This document shows, one piece after another, positions 18,899 through 28,165 of a stretch of DNA of 64,000 bases. Each line of letters begins with the position of its first letter. Within the stretch, counting starts at the first letter, position 1. The notes under the pieces were generated by a model. It was not told the DNA's origin. It did not search any database and saw nothing but the letters and a program-made list of their open reading frames with translations. Made by a program: the position numbers and the translations under genes. Origin of the DNA: Vibrio penaeicida (GTDB taxonomy: Bacteria > Pseudomonadota > Gammaproteobacteria > Enterobacterales > Vibrionaceae); contig NZ_AP025144.1 of assembly GCF_019977755.1 (NCBI RefSeq), forward strand, positions 372,001 through 436,000. Reading direction: 5' to 3'.

Positions 18899-19495
18899 AT
18901 GGATTGGCAGTTTTTTACCTCGGTCGCATTGTTTGCAACCGTGATGACTGGAACCCCGGGACCTAATAACGTTATGTTGACGGCTTCGGGAGCTAACTTT
19001 GGGTACCGCCGAACGGTGCCACACTTTGTTGGAATTGGCTTTGGGCTTTTGACTCAAATGATCTTGATCGCGGCAGGGCTTGGTGTCGTATTCGAACGTT
19101 ACCCAGAAGTACAGCAAATACTGAGAGTGGCATCCAGTGCTTATTTACTGCTATTGGCATGGCGAATTGGCACAGCAGCGCCACCAACAGGTCGCGATGA
19201 TGATAGTTCAAGACCAATGACTCTGTTTGAAGCAGCACTGTTCCAGTATCTAAACCCCAAAGCTTGGGTCATGTCACTTACCGCTGTAGGGACCTTTTCA
19301 TTTTCGGGTGATCAATTCTGGTGGTCTGTAGTGGCTATGGGAATGATTTTTTGGCTTGTACAGCTGCATACGTCATCAGTGTGGGTGGGTTTCGGTACTT
19401 TGATTCGACGATGGCTGTCGAGTGTCACTGCGTGGAAGTGTTTTAATGTCACTATGGGTTTGCTTACCGCTAGTTGTGTTGTGTTTATTTGGTGA
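18899..19495 (+). CDS. LysE/RhtB family amino-acid exporter
   Basis: A 198-residue inner-membrane protein with about six hydrophobic segments. It has the LysE-family N-terminus (FTSVALFATVMTGTPGPNNVML) with the diagnostic PGPNN motif, and a central loop ending FQYLNPKAWVM. Members export amino acids such as lysine, threonine or homoserine lactone. The start is the ATG at 18899 with GAAGAGGAG upstream; a longer frame would use a poor start inside the palindrome. The substrate cannot be told from sequence. Confidence 0.9.
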   Translation: MDWQFFTSVALFATVMTGTPGPNNVMLTASGANFGYRRTVPHFVGIGFGLLTQMILIAAGLGVVFERYPEVQQILRVASSAYLLLLAWRIGTAAPPTGRDDDSSRPMTLFEAALFQYLNPKAWVMSLTAVGTFSFSGDQFWWSVVAMGMIFWLVQLHTSSVWVGFGTLIRRWLSSVTAWKCFNVTMGLLTASCVVFIW

Positions 19496-19500
19496 AGCCT

Positions 19501-19983
19501 ATGCAATTTGATTTGAATGATATTGCTAAAAACAGCGTTCTTTGCTGGCTATCAACGTCTGATTTATCAGGGCAACCTAATGTCTCACCAAAAGAAATTT
19601 TCCATTTAGTGGATTCAAATACGTTATTGATCGCAGATATTGCGTCTCCTCAGTCCGTAACGAATTTGAGGGAAAACGCTAATGTGTGCGTTTGTATGTT
19701 GGATATTTTTCGCCAGCGCGGCGTTAAATTAACTGGAAAAGGAAAATACGCACGTTGGCGGGGGGAATCTGTCTTGGAGAGCGAACGAACACTGGTTCAA
19801 AAGGCGGGTAATTTCCCATTGAAAGGGATTATTACCATTGAAATATCCAGTATTTCTTCCGTAATTGCACCAAGTTATTGGGTAAAACCAGAGCAAAGTG
19901 TGGAAGAGAAAGTAGCCGACGCGATGGCGTCTTATGGGGTTCAGCCCGTAGAAGATGAATCTTCAAAAAATGAAATTAAGTGA
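19501..19983 (+). CDS. PNPOx-fold (pyridoxamine phosphate oxidase-like) flavin-binding protein
   Basis: A 160-residue split-barrel protein of the pyridoxamine 5'-phosphate oxidase-like family (PF01243 type). The strand pattern CWLSTSDLSGQPNVSPKEIF, LLIADIASPQSVTNLREN and VKLTGKGKYARW is typical. Such proteins bind FMN, F420 or heme; which one applies here is unclear. It starts five bases after the exporter stop, so the two form one unit. Its last 43 bases overlap the end of the convergent TIGR02444 gene. Confidence 0.8.
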   Translation: MQFDLNDIAKNSVLCWLSTSDLSGQPNVSPKEIFHLVDSNTLLIADIASPQSVTNLRENANVCVCMLDIFRQRGVKLTGKGKYARWRGESVLESERTLVQKAGNFPLKGIITIEISSISSVIAPSYWVKPEQSVEEKVADAMASYGVQPVEDESSKNEIK

Positions 19984-20411
19984 TCGGCTTGTAGGTATTG
20001 GCAATATGTACTCACCATAGAGTCGCCATGGTTTGCTGACAGTTTGAGGTTATTGAGGCAATCAACTAAATCAGATTGCTGCTGTTTTTCCAGCAGCAAT
20101 TCAAATTGCAAGGTTTCTCGGTAGAGTGTATCGGGCAGGTGAGACTTGGATTTACGCCGCAGTTCTCGGTAATTTACCAATAAGTTCTCGGATCGAATCA
20201 GGCAATCTTGTACTAGGTGCCAGTCTTCTTTATCAAAAGCCAACTTCTGCTCGTCCAGCCATTTCAGCAATAAAAGAAGGTTTACATTTCCTTGGTACTG
20301 GTTTTGAAGAGTAAGACACGCTTCTTTAACCTGACGCACACTGTAGTACTGTAGGCTAAATTGCCACAAACGTTCTAAAGTGAGCGACATTGATTGCGTG
20401 TCTTTGGGCAT
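19941..20411 (-). CDS. TIGR02444 family protein
   Basis: A 156-residue, mostly helical protein beginning MSLTLERLWQFSLQYYS after a short leader, then VNLLLLLKWLDEQ. This pattern matches the TIGR02444/DUF2390 family, which is commonly found next to yheS-type ABC-F genes in gammaproteobacteria. Function is unknown. It starts one base after the yheS stop, so it is co-transcribed with it. The 3' end overlaps the convergent PNPOx gene by 43 bases. Confidence 0.8.
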   Translation of the reverse strand: MPKDTQSMSLTLERLWQFSLQYYSVRQVKEACLTLQNQYQGNVNLLLLLKWLDEQKLAFDKEDWHLVQDCLIRSENLLVNYRELRRKSKSHLPDTLYRETLQFELLLEKQQQSDLVDCLNNLKLSANHGDSMVSTYCQYLQADHLISFFEDSSSTG

Positions 20412-20412
20412 T

Positions 20413-22329
20413 CTAGTTCATCTCCAGTTCCATCTGCTCAAGGGCTTCCTGCTCTGCCATCCACTCCATTTCTATGTCTTCGAGCTCGGATTTTGCAGAG
20501 GCTTGTTGCGCCAGTACTTCATTAAGCTTAGCTTTATTTTCCGCTTGATACAGATCGGTATCGCCAAGCTGTGTTTCGGTATCTGACAAAATTTGACCGA
20601 GTTTATCCATCTTTTGTTCCAGCTTTGTCAGGTTTTTGCGAATTGGCGCAGTCAGTTTACGAAACTCCGCTTCTTTTCGCTTTTGCTCTTTACGCGCTGC
20701 TGCACTGTTATCCGTGCTTTTTTCTGGAGCGGCTGCTTGCAGTTCTTTACGTTCTGCTTTTTGCTGTTCTGTCAGCCATTTGTAGTAGTCGCTCAAGTCA
20801 CCGTCGAAAGGGGCAACTTGGCGATCGTGAACCAAATACAAATCATCGGTGGTTGCGCGCAGTAAGTACCTATCGTGGCTTACTATTACCATGGCGCCTT
20901 CAAAGGTTTGTAGTGCCATGGTGAGTGCTTGGCGCATATCTAAATCAAGGTGGTTGGTCGGTTCATCAAGTAACAAAAGGTTGGGTTTTTGCCACACAAC
21001 TAACGCCAATACCAAACGGGCTTTTTCACCACCGGAGAACGGGGCGACTTTTTCCAGAGCCTTATCTCCTTGGAAGCCAAAGCTGCCTAAGTAATCTCGG
21101 AGTTGCTGTTCATTTTTGTCAGGTGCAATCTGCATCATGTGTTGAAGCGGTGTTTCTTCAGGGTGCAGAGTTTCAAGTTGGTGCTGCGCAAAGTAACCAA
21201 TCTTTACGCCTTGAGAATAAGTAAAGTCACCCGATTGCGATTGCAGTTCGCCTGAAAGCAGTTTTATCAGCGTTGATTTACCAGCGCCATTTCGACCAAG
21301 CAAACCAATACGGCTGCCCGGTACAAGATTAAGCCGAATTTTCTCGAGGATTAAGTTGTCATCGTATCCGGCGGAGACCTGGTCCATCATTAAAATCGGA
21401 TTAGGTAACGCAGCGGGCTCTCTAAATTCAAAATTGAATGGATTATCAAACTGAGCAGGTAATACCTTTTCCATTTTCTCCAATGCTTTTATTCGGCTTT
21501 GTGCCTGACGTGCTTTGGAAGCTTTGTAACGGAACCGGTCAATGTAGCTCTGCATATGCGCCATTTGCTTTTGCTGTTTCTGGAACATGGCTTGTTGCAA
21601 AATAAGCTTTTGCGCACGTTGATTTTCAAACGATGAGTAGTTACCGGTGTACTCATTAAGAAGCTGATTTTCTACGTGTATGATTCGACCAACAATAGGA
21701 TCAAGAAAGTCCCTATCGTGTGAGATTAAAATTAAGGTACCAGGGTAATTTTGCAGCCAACGTTCAAGCCACATTACCGCATCTAAGTCTAGGTGGTTGG
21801 TCGGTTCATCAAGTAACAACAAATCAGAGCGGCACAATAGCGCTTGTGCAAGGTTAAGTCGCATTCGCCACCCACCGGAGAATTGCGTAAGACTCCAGCT
21901 CATTTGTTCTTGGCTGAAACCCAAGCCGTCCAGTAATTCAGCGGCACGTGCTTTAATGGCGTATCCACCTATAACTTCAATTTTTCCGTGAAGTTCTGCA
22001 ACCAGATTTCCGTTGTCTTGTTGCTCGGCGATGTCCAGTTTTGCTTCGAGATCTCGAAATTCTCTGTCACCATCAATGACATAATCCAAAGCTTCTCTTT
22101 CAAGAGCAGGTGTTTCCTGTGCTACCCAAGCAAGCTCCCATTGACTAGGCTTATGAAAGGTGCCGGCATCAATAGACAGTTCGTCTTTTAGTAGTGCAAA
22201 TAAGGTGGATTTACCACAGCCATTTTTTCCGACCAAACCGACTTTGTCTCCGGGGTGAATGGTCGCGCTGGCTTGATCTAGCAGAGGTTTGCCACCTCGA
22301 AGGAGTTGGATGTCAGAAAAGGTAATCAT
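20413..22329 (-). CDS. yheS: ABC-F family ATPase YheS
   Basis: A 638-residue soluble ABC-F protein with two ABC domains in one chain and no membrane segments. Walker A motifs are GKNGCGKS (near residue 38) and GRNGAGKS (near 345); signatures are FSGGWRMRLNLAQ and FSGGEKARLVLAL; both Walker B regions read LLLLDEPTNHLDLD. The linker between domains (RFRYKASKARQAQSRIKALE) is the P-site tRNA interaction motif. A charged coiled coil fills the last 100 residues. ABC-F proteins relieve ribosome stalling. Confidence 0.95.
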   Translation of the reverse strand: MITFSDIQLLRGGKPLLDQASATIHPGDKVGLVGKNGCGKSTLFALLKDELSIDAGTFHKPSQWELAWVAQETPALEREALDYVIDGDREFRDLEAKLDIAEQQDNGNLVAELHGKIEVIGGYAIKARAAELLDGLGFSQEQMSWSLTQFSGGWRMRLNLAQALLCRSDLLLLDEPTNHLDLDAVMWLERWLQNYPGTLILISHDRDFLDPIVGRIIHVENQLLNEYTGNYSSFENQRAQKLILQQAMFQKQQKQMAHMQSYIDRFRYKASKARQAQSRIKALEKMEKVLPAQFDNPFNFEFREPAALPNPILMMDQVSAGYDDNLILEKIRLNLVPGSRIGLLGRNGAGKSTLIKLLSGELQSQSGDFTYSQGVKIGYFAQHQLETLHPEETPLQHMMQIAPDKNEQQLRDYLGSFGFQGDKALEKVAPFSGGEKARLVLALVVWQKPNLLLLDEPTNHLDLDMRQALTMALQTFEGAMVIVSHDRYLLRATTDDLYLVHDRQVAPFDGDLSDYYKWLTEQQKAERKELQAAAPEKSTDNSAAARKEQKRKEAEFRKLTAPIRKNLTKLEQKMDKLGQILSDTETQLGDTDLYQAENKAKLNEVLAQQASAKSELEDIEMEWMAEQEALEQMELEMN

Positions 22330-22467
22330 AGTGCTCGTGTCGAATAAGAGAATTTAACGGTTCGAATACTATGGGGATTCATGATAAATGTCGATCATTA
22401 TACTATTTACGTTATGATGGAACTACGGAAAAACAACAACATGCCGTAAGGGAAGACGTCAGAAAGC

Positions 22468-23052
22468 ATGACCGTTATTCAAGAAAAAACTCAATCGCTG
22501 CCTAAGATTTTGGTGATTTACGTTCACCCCGATCCAGATAACTCTGTCGCAAACCAAGTGATGATCAAACAGATCCGTGGGTTAGACCACGTGACTATTC
22601 ATGATCTCTATGCGCATTACCCTGACTTCTTTATAGATGTTGCTCACGAACACCAGTTGTTACTCGATCATGATGTCATTGTTTTCCAGCACCCTCTTTA
22701 TATGTATTCCTGCCCAGCACTGTTAAAAGAGTGGATGGACAGAGTACTTGGAAAAGGGTTTGCGTTTGGTGAAGGTTGCGCATTAGCCGGAAAATACTGG
22801 CGAAGCGTGATCACAACAGGTGGTGCAGAGAATGCGTTTGCTGCGAGTGGTTACAACAAGTACCCACTTGAAGAGATTTTGCAGCCGTTCGAGCTAACGG
22901 CATTACTGTGCAGAATGCATTGGATAGATCCTTTGACGCTTTACTGGGCGAGAAACGCTACGGATGGAGAGCGTTACCAACACGCTGAGCAATACCGGCA
23001 CTGGCTGTTAAACCCTCTAGAGAATGGGAGTACGAATGGCTGCGACGAATGA
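22468..23052 (+). CDS. kefG: KefG, ancillary protein of the KefB potassium-efflux system
   Basis: A 194-residue flavodoxin-like NAD(P)H:quinone oxidoreductase-family protein. Blocks [42 protein letters not shown] and the FMN region TTGGAENAF are family features. KefG is needed for full activity of the glutathione-gated KefB antiporter. It has 17 bases of overlap with kefB, indicating coupled translation, and is divergent from yheS as in E. coli. Confidence 0.93.
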   Translation: MTVIQEKTQSLPKILVIYVHPDPDNSVANQVMIKQIRGLDHVTIHDLYAHYPDFFIDVAHEHQLLLDHDVIVFQHPLYMYSCPALLKEWMDRVLGKGFAFGEGCALAGKYWRSVITTGGAENAFAASGYNKYPLEEILQPFELTALLCRMHWIDPLTLYWARNATDGERYQHAEQYRHWLLNPLENGSTNGCDE

Positions 23053-24820
23053 GATTCTCACCAGTACCGCAATTTTCCTGTCTGCCGCGGTGGTGGCTGT
23101 TCCGTTGGCACAACGCATGGGGCTCGGTTCAGTATTAGGCTATTTACTCGCGGGAATTGCGATTGGTCCTTGGGGAATGGGGCTTATCAGTGATGTAGAA
23201 GCTATTTTGCACTTTGCTGAATTTGGGGTGGTGCTGCTTTTATTCCTGATTGGATTAGAACTTAACCCAAGCAAACTCTGGCAAATGCGACGACCTATTT
23301 TAGGGTTAGGGGGAGCACAGGTTCTTATTACTACAACCGTTATTTCATCGATAGTCTATTACGGTGGCGTGTCTTGGCAGAGTAGTTTGGTGATAGGGAT
23401 GGGGCTGGCATTGTCTTCAACCGCGATAGCGCTGCGAGTTATTGAAGAACAAGGTTGGACAGGAACCGAAACCGGGCAGTCTGGCTTTGCCGTATTGCTG
23501 TTTCAGGATATTGCCGTTATTCCTATGTTAGCCGTCATCCCTATTTTGGCTGGTGGCTCTGGTGGTGATTGGTTGGATGCGCTGAAAACTTTGGGCGGCA
23601 TTGTCGGTCTGTTAGTGATAGGTCACTATCTATTGAGACCGGCTTTTCGATACATCGTATTAACGGGTGTACGTGAACTTTTCACTGCCACAGCGCTGCT
23701 CTTGGTTGTGGGTATTGCCTTAATCATGCAGCAACTCGGTTTATCGATGGCCCTTGGTACTTTCCTTGCGGGCGTTCTACTTGCTGAAAGTGAGTACCGA
23801 CATGAATTAGAAATCGCTATTGAGCCATTTAAAGGCTTGCTACTCGGATTGTTTTTTATTGCTGTGGGCATGGCCGTAAACCTTGGATTACTGGTTATTG
23901 AACCGATTGAAGTTCTGGTTGCTGTCGTCTTACTTATTTCAATTAAAGCCAGTGTGCTTTACATGTTAGGCCGACTGTTTGGTACCAGTGCGAAAGCGCG
24001 AAGTTCAATGGCTGTGATACTCAGCCAAGGCGGCGAATTTGCTTTTGTTATTTTTACCGCGGCGCAGGCAGAAAACCTGTTAGACCCAGAGCTGGCTGCG
24101 TTTTTGCTGGTGGTCGTGAGTATTTCGATGGTAACGACGCCTTTATTACTTCTGATTCAAAAGCGTTGGTTTGCACGTACTATCAATGACGGTGATGGGA
24201 TGAAGTCGGATGTGATTGATCGCAGGCCAAGGGTAATCATCGCTGGGTTCGGGCGTTTTGGTCAGGTCGTCGGACGATTAATGTATGCGAATAAGATCCG
24301 CATTACCGTATTAGAAAGTGATGCAAGCCAGATTCAGCTTCTCAGAAAGTTTGGGTATAAGGTGTTCTATGGTGACGCGACCCAACTCGAGTTATTGAGA
24401 GCGGCAGGTGCTGCCAAGGCTGAAGCAATAGTAGTATGTACCGATTCACCTGATGAAGTGATGAAAATAGTGGATTTGTGTCGTCACCATTTCCCTAACT
24501 TGAAGGTATTGGCACGAGCTCGTAGCCGAGTGGAGGCTTATCAACTGTTGAACCATGGTGTAGATGCGTTTTCTCGTGAGACCTTCTTAGGGGCATTGGA
24601 TTTAGGTCGTCAAACACTGACTCAACTTGGAATGCACCCGTATCAAGCGAAACGCGCAACATCGCACTTCAAAAAGCTCGATATGAAGATGCTAGAAGAG
24701 TTACTTCCAGAGCACAGTGAAGATAAAGAGTTGGCTATGCGAGCCAAAGAAGCTCGTAAGGAACTGGAAGAAATATTTGGACGTGAAATGGAAAATGATT
24801 CCCGCCAAAATTGGGAATAG
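23036..24820 (+). CDS. kefB: glutathione-regulated potassium/proton antiporter KefB
   Basis: A 594-residue CPA2-family antiporter that lets K+ out and H+ in when glutathione adducts of electrophiles bind, protecting the cell by acidification. Twelve or so membrane segments fill residues 1-385 ([39 protein letters not shown]). The C-terminal KTN/TrkA-N domain begins [18 protein letters not shown] use the ATG at 23036 (MAATNEIL); a start at 23024 would add four residues. Confidence 0.95.
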   Translation: MAATNEILTSTAIFLSAAVVAVPLAQRMGLGSVLGYLLAGIAIGPWGMGLISDVEAILHFAEFGVVLLLFLIGLELNPSKLWQMRRPILGLGGAQVLITTTVISSIVYYGGVSWQSSLVIGMGLALSSTAIALRVIEEQGWTGTETGQSGFAVLLFQDIAVIPMLAVIPILAGGSGGDWLDALKTLGGIVGLLVIGHYLLRPAFRYIVLTGVRELFTATALLLVVGIALIMQQLGLSMALGTFLAGVLLAESEYRHELEIAIEPFKGLLLGLFFIAVGMAVNLGLLVIEPIEVLVAVVLLISIKASVLYMLGRLFGTSAKARSSMAVILSQGGEFAFVIFTAAQAENLLDPELAAFLLVVVSISMVTTPLLLLIQKRWFARTINDGDGMKSDVIDRRPRVIIAGFGRFGQVVGRLMYANKIRITVLESDASQIQLLRKFGYKVFYGDATQLELLRAAGAAKAEAIVVCTDSPDEVMKIVDLCRHHFPNLKVLARARSRVEAYQLLNHGVDAFSRETFLGALDLGRQTLTQLGMHPYQAKRATSHFKKLDMKMLEELLPEHSEDKELAMRAKEARKELEEIFGREMENDSRQNWE

Positions 24821-24828
24821 AGGTGAAC

Positions 24829-25029
24829 GTGAAACTGAAGAAAAGATTTATCGCTGGTGCGGCATGTCCGCAGTGTAAAGAAAAAGATACCTTACGCTGG
24901 TGGGAAGAAAACAGTGTGGAAGTGGTTGAATGTGTTGACTGCGACTATGTTGAACAAAGAACCACGGAAGCTGTGGAAAAAAGCGAGCACGCCGCACAAG
25001 ACATGATTGGCATCTTTAAGCCAGATTGA
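24829..25029 (+). CDS. yheV: YheV family zinc-ribbon-like protein
   Basis: A 66-residue protein of the DUF2387/YheV family, the same length as the E. coli protein. The core KKRFIAGAACPQCKEKDTLR and ECVDCDYVEQR give four cysteines in two CxxC pairs, consistent with a zinc ribbon. It ends MIGIFKPD, matching the family tail. The start is taken as GTG at 24829, with AGAGGTG upstream overlapping the kefB stop. Function is unknown. Confidence 0.88.
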   Translation: MKLKKRFIAGAACPQCKEKDTLRWWEENSVEVVECVDCDYVEQRTTEAVEKSEHAAQDMIGIFKPD

Positions 25030-25157
25030 GCCTGTACGAATAAAGAAAACCGCGCTTTTATTGTGTTTTGATATTTCGTCCCCATAATAGCGGGGTAATC
25101 AATATTTTTCCTGGGTATCGACTTTCTCCCAGGATTTCAAACCTCCTTGGAGTCATC

Positions 25158-25709
25158 ATGAAAATTGAAAAAAACGTGGTTGTTAGTCTGGCATACCAGG
25201 TGAAAACGGAAGACGGTGTCGTTGTCGATGAGTCAACTAGCGAAGCGCCATTGGACTACCTTCACGGTCACAACAACCTAATCACAGGTCTTGAGAAAGA
25301 GCTGGATGGCAAAGTGGCAGGCGATAAGTTTACCGCGAACGTTTCTCCAGAAGATGCTTACGGTGAGCACAATGATGCACTGGTACAGCGCGTACCAGCA
25401 AACGTATTCCAAGGCGTCGATGAGATTGAAGTGGGTATGCGTTTTCTAGCAGATACTGATCAAGGTCCTATCCCTGTTGAAGTAACTGAAGTGGATGGTG
25501 ATGAAGTCGTTGTTGATGGTAACCACATGTTGGCGGGTCAGTCTCTGACTTTTGAAGTCGAAGTCATTGCAACGCGTGAAGCAACAGCGGATGAAATCGA
25601 ACATGGACATATCCATCAAGAAGAAGGATGTTGTGGTGGTGACCACGATCACGACCATGGCGAAGAGAAAGATGGTTGCTGTGGCGGCGGAAGCTGTAGT
25701 TCCCACTAA
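25158..25709 (+). CDS. slyD: peptidyl-prolyl isomerase and nickel metallochaperone SlyD
   Basis: SlyD is a cytoplasmic FKBP-type prolyl isomerase with chaperone activity that also supplies nickel to hydrogenase or urease assembly. The 183-residue protein has the FKBP domain split by the insert-in-flap chaperone domain (about residues 70-125) and a metal-binding tail rich in His and Cys (HGHIHQEEGCCGG, HDHDHG, CCGGGSCSSH). The start at 25158 has a CTTGGAG site; an upstream frame of 30 residues is not conserved in type. A terminator follows. Confidence 0.96.
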   Translation: MKIEKNVVVSLAYQVKTEDGVVVDESTSEAPLDYLHGHNNLITGLEKELDGKVAGDKFTANVSPEDAYGEHNDALVQRVPANVFQGVDEIEVGMRFLADTDQGPIPVEVTEVDGDEVVVDGNHMLAGQSLTFEVEVIATREATADEIEHGHIHQEEGCCGGDHDHDHGEEKDGCCGGGSCSSH

Positions 25710-25756
25710 TTCTTAAGGTTTGTTTTTAAGTAACCTTAAGTAGCCAAAATTGAGAG

Positions 25757-25787
25757 CGCCGACTGATGACTCAGTTGGCGTTTTTTT
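25757..25787 (+). terminator. terminator after slyD
   Basis: Ten-base stem CGCCGACTGA/TCAGTTGGCG (one G-T pair) with a 4-base loop is followed by seven T. Confidence 0.88.
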
Positions 25788-25838
25788 ATGGGCTGTGAGA
25801 AATTAGGTAAGCTGTAAATCTGATTTTAGGAAAGCACA

Positions 25839-26780
25839 ATGACTAAGCCTTTTTCCATCGCAATACATGGTGGTGCAGGAACAATTTTAAGAGACAAAAT
25901 GACGGCAGAAATGCGAGCTGAATTCCAGCAAGCATTGACTCTCTCTGTAAAGGCGGGTCACAAAGTGCTGTCTGAAGGAGGAGACGCGCTTGATGCTGTG
26001 GTCGAAGCGGTAAAAGTTATGGAAGACTGCCCACTATTTAACGCAGGAAGAGGCTCAGTACTCACCAACAGTGAAATGGTTGAAATGGATGCATCCTTGA
26101 TGCATGGAGCAGAGAGTGAAGCTGGTGCGATTGCTGGAGTACGTCATATCCAGAACCCGATAGCTCTTGCTCGTGACGTGATGAAAAAAAGCAATCATGT
26201 CTTATTGATTGGGGAAGGTGCAGAAGAATTCGCGTTCGAGCATGGGTATGAGTATACCGAGCAAGACTATTTCTATACTGAGCGTCGTTACGAGCAACTG
26301 AAAACCATGAAAGAAAAAGGTTTGTTTGCTTTATCAGAATCGAAATATCCCGACGATAAAAAATATGGCACGGTGGGCGCTGTGGCGTTGGATTGCCAAG
26401 GAAATTTAGCAGCAGCGACCAGTACTGGCGGGGTAACAAATAAAAAGTATGGTCGAGTGGGAGACTCTGCGTTGATAGGGTGTGGAACTATTGCTGAGAA
26501 CGGCAATGTTGCAGTATCTACAACGGGGATGGGCGAATACTTTATCCGTAAAACAGTGGCGGCAGACGTTGCTGCCCGAATGAAATACCTAAAAGAAGAT
26601 GTTCATGTCGCGTGCGAAACGATCATTCAAGGCGAACTGAAATCCATGGGTGGGGAAGGAGGGTTAATCGCGTTGGACTCGCATGGCGATATCCATTTCG
26701 GCATGAATAGTTCCGGTATGTACCGCGCTAGTATTAACACTAACGGTGAGCTGCTCGTTAAGATTTTTGCCGATGAGTAA
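25839..26780 (+). CDS. isoaspartyl peptidase / L-asparaginase (plant type, IaaA-like)
   Basis: A 313-residue Ntn-hydrolase made as an inactive precursor that cuts itself before Thr178 (KKYGTVGAVALD) to give alpha and beta chains. The beta-chain motifs ATSTGGVTNKKYGRVGDSALIGCG and TTGMGEYFIR are present in outline, as is the N-terminal SIAIHGGAGT. Members hydrolyse isoaspartyl dipeptides and asparagine in the cytoplasm. It sits between slyD and slyX, where E. coli has no such gene, and has its own space behind the slyD terminator. Confidence 0.93.
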   Translation: MTKPFSIAIHGGAGTILRDKMTAEMRAEFQQALTLSVKAGHKVLSEGGDALDAVVEAVKVMEDCPLFNAGRGSVLTNSEMVEMDASLMHGAESEAGAIAGVRHIQNPIALARDVMKKSNHVLLIGEGAEEFAFEHGYEYTEQDYFYTERRYEQLKTMKEKGLFALSESKYPDDKKYGTVGAVALDCQGNLAAATSTGGVTNKKYGRVGDSALIGCGTIAENGNVAVSTTGMGEYFIRKTVAADVAARMKYLKEDVHVACETIIQGELKSMGGEGGLIALDSHGDIHFGMNSSGMYRASINTNGELLVKIFADE

Positions 26781-26816
26781 ACCAGGTATAGTTTCCAGGC
26801 TCCAGTGTCAAAAGGA

Positions 26817-27038
26817 TCAGTAATGCGGTGGGGGCGTTTCCTCAGAAGCGTCCGCCAAGTTGGATGAATCCATATTTTTTACCTTGCCGACCACATATTT
26901 CATTTGATCCTGCATCTTTGTAATCAGCAGTTGCTGCTGACTTAACGCGTCGTTCAACTCATCAATGGTTTGCTCTTGAAAAGCAAGTTGGCATTCTAAG
27001 TCTTCAATACGTTTTTGCAGTTCTTTCTCGTTTGGCAT
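26817..27038 (-). CDS. slyX: SlyX family protein
   Basis: A 73-residue coiled-coil protein (LQKRIEDLECQLAFQEQTI, then LNDALSQQQ) ending with the PPPHY tail (ETPPPHY) typical of SlyX. Its role is unknown. It starts five bases after the stop of the WD40 lipoprotein gene, so they are probably co-transcribed. It is convergent with the isoaspartyl peptidase gene. Confidence 0.92.
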   Translation of the reverse strand: MPNEKELQKRIEDLECQLAFQEQTIDELNDALSQQQLLITKMQDQMKYVVGKVKNMDSSNLADASEETPPPHY

Positions 27039-27043
27039 GGTGT

Positions 27044-28060
27044 TTACTCAGTTTCAATCTGCCACGCTTGAGCAATGCCTGCTGACGTGCCAGAAATAAT
27101 TCGTTGCTGTTCATCGAAGGACGCATCATACACGACAGCGCGAGGAGGGCGAGCATCTTTTTGTGGTTCGACTTCCCAATAATCAAGACGTTTGCCACTT
27201 TGCGTATCCCACAGCATGACTCGGCCTCCAGGTGTGCCAGTAACAAGCTGCTTACCATCGTTCGAAAAGCGTGCCGATGTGAATATCAGTTGACGTTGGA
27301 ACGCTTTTAATTCGGATACTCTCTCACCGTTAGATAAATCCCAGACAAACGCGTCGTTAGACCCGTCAGACGTAAAAGCAAGTTTACCGTCGCGCTGAAG
27401 AGCAACTCGGTTGATTCGGGCATCGTGCTCAAATTTATGAAGTGCTAGCCCAGTTTGGGTGTCCCATAGATAGGCGTTGTAGTCGTTTCCGCCAGATAGT
27501 GCAAACCGACCATTTGGGGAGAGAGCCACAGAATTAACTTTTTCCCGATGAGCAAGGAACTCAAGGCGTCGTCCAGTGACTAAGTCCACATAAATGGCCT
27601 TCCCATTTGATAAGCCCAGTAGAACTTGTTCACCATTACTGGAAATATCGATATCGCGGATCACGCCATCAGAGATAGACCAAAGCCCTTGAGCTTGTGT
27701 CCAGCCGAGGTCCCATACTGCAAAATTCTGTTGCGTAGCGGTAATGGCAAAGCGTCCGTTGTCAGCAATTCGAATATGGGAGACGGTATTGGATTGTGGA
27801 TCTTGAGCGCCTAATTGGGCAAGCTCTTCGTTATTTTCAAGATCCCATAGAAGCAATTGGTGTTCTTTTGAATAAAGTAAAGCGAAGCGTCCATCACGGC
27901 TCAAACCAAAGCTCGTTGTACCAGATGGTTCTATAACCCAGCGTTGGTCATTTTTTTGTGTGAAAAAGCACCCATTTAACAAAAGAATGACAATGGTTAG
28001 AACCACAGAGTGAGAAACTGTTCGCATCGCTGTAGAAATCCGGTTTGTGTCAGTGGACAT
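27044..28060 (-). CDS. WD40-repeat lipoprotein
   Basis: A 338-residue protein with a lipoprotein signal (VVLTIVILLLNGC; Cys likely lipidated) and then WD40-like repeats across the rest: LLLWDLENNEELAQL, VALSPNGRFALSGGNDYN, AYLWDTQTGLALHKF, AFVWDLSNGERVSEL, VMLWDTQSGKRLDYW. Six to seven blades are expected, giving a propeller on the periplasmic side of a membrane. The start is uncertain: ATG at 28060 or ATG at 28027, the latter leaving a 19-residue signal. Neither has a strong ribosome site. The binding partner is unknown. Confidence 0.85.
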   Translation of the reverse strand: MSTDTNRISTAMRTVSHSVVLTIVILLLNGCFFTQKNDQRWVIEPSGTTSFGLSRDGRFALLYSKEHQLLLWDLENNEELAQLGAQDPQSNTVSHIRIADNGRFAITATQQNFAVWDLGWTQAQGLWSISDGVIRDIDISSNGEQVLLGLSNGKAIYVDLVTGRRLEFLAHREKVNSVALSPNGRFALSGGNDYNAYLWDTQTGLALHKFEHDARINRVALQRDGKLAFTSDGSNDAFVWDLSNGERVSELKAFQRQLIFTSARFSNDGKQLVTGTPGGRVMLWDTQSGKRLDYWEVEPQKDARPPRAVVYDASFDEQQRIISGTSAGIAQAWQIETE

Positions 28061-28089
28061 GAAACCAGTATATTGATACCACAACTTTT

Positions 28090-28107
28090 TTGCACGAAAC
28101 TGTGCAA
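28090..28107. promoter_or_regulatory. inverted repeat in the WD40-fkpA divergent region
   Basis: TTGCAC-N6-GTGCAA is a perfect 6-base dyad located 59 bases before fkpA and 30 bases before the WD40 gene. It could be an operator for either gene. No regulator is recognised. Confidence 0.3.
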
Positions 28108-28165
28108 GATATTTAAAGGATGTCGGAGAGGCTCTCCGCCAAACACTTATAATTTGGAGAATTAG

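Noticed and set aside
25068..25157. 30-residue upstream extension of slyD
   Set aside because: The ATG at 25158 has a good ribosome site and matches the usual SlyD start MKIEKN.
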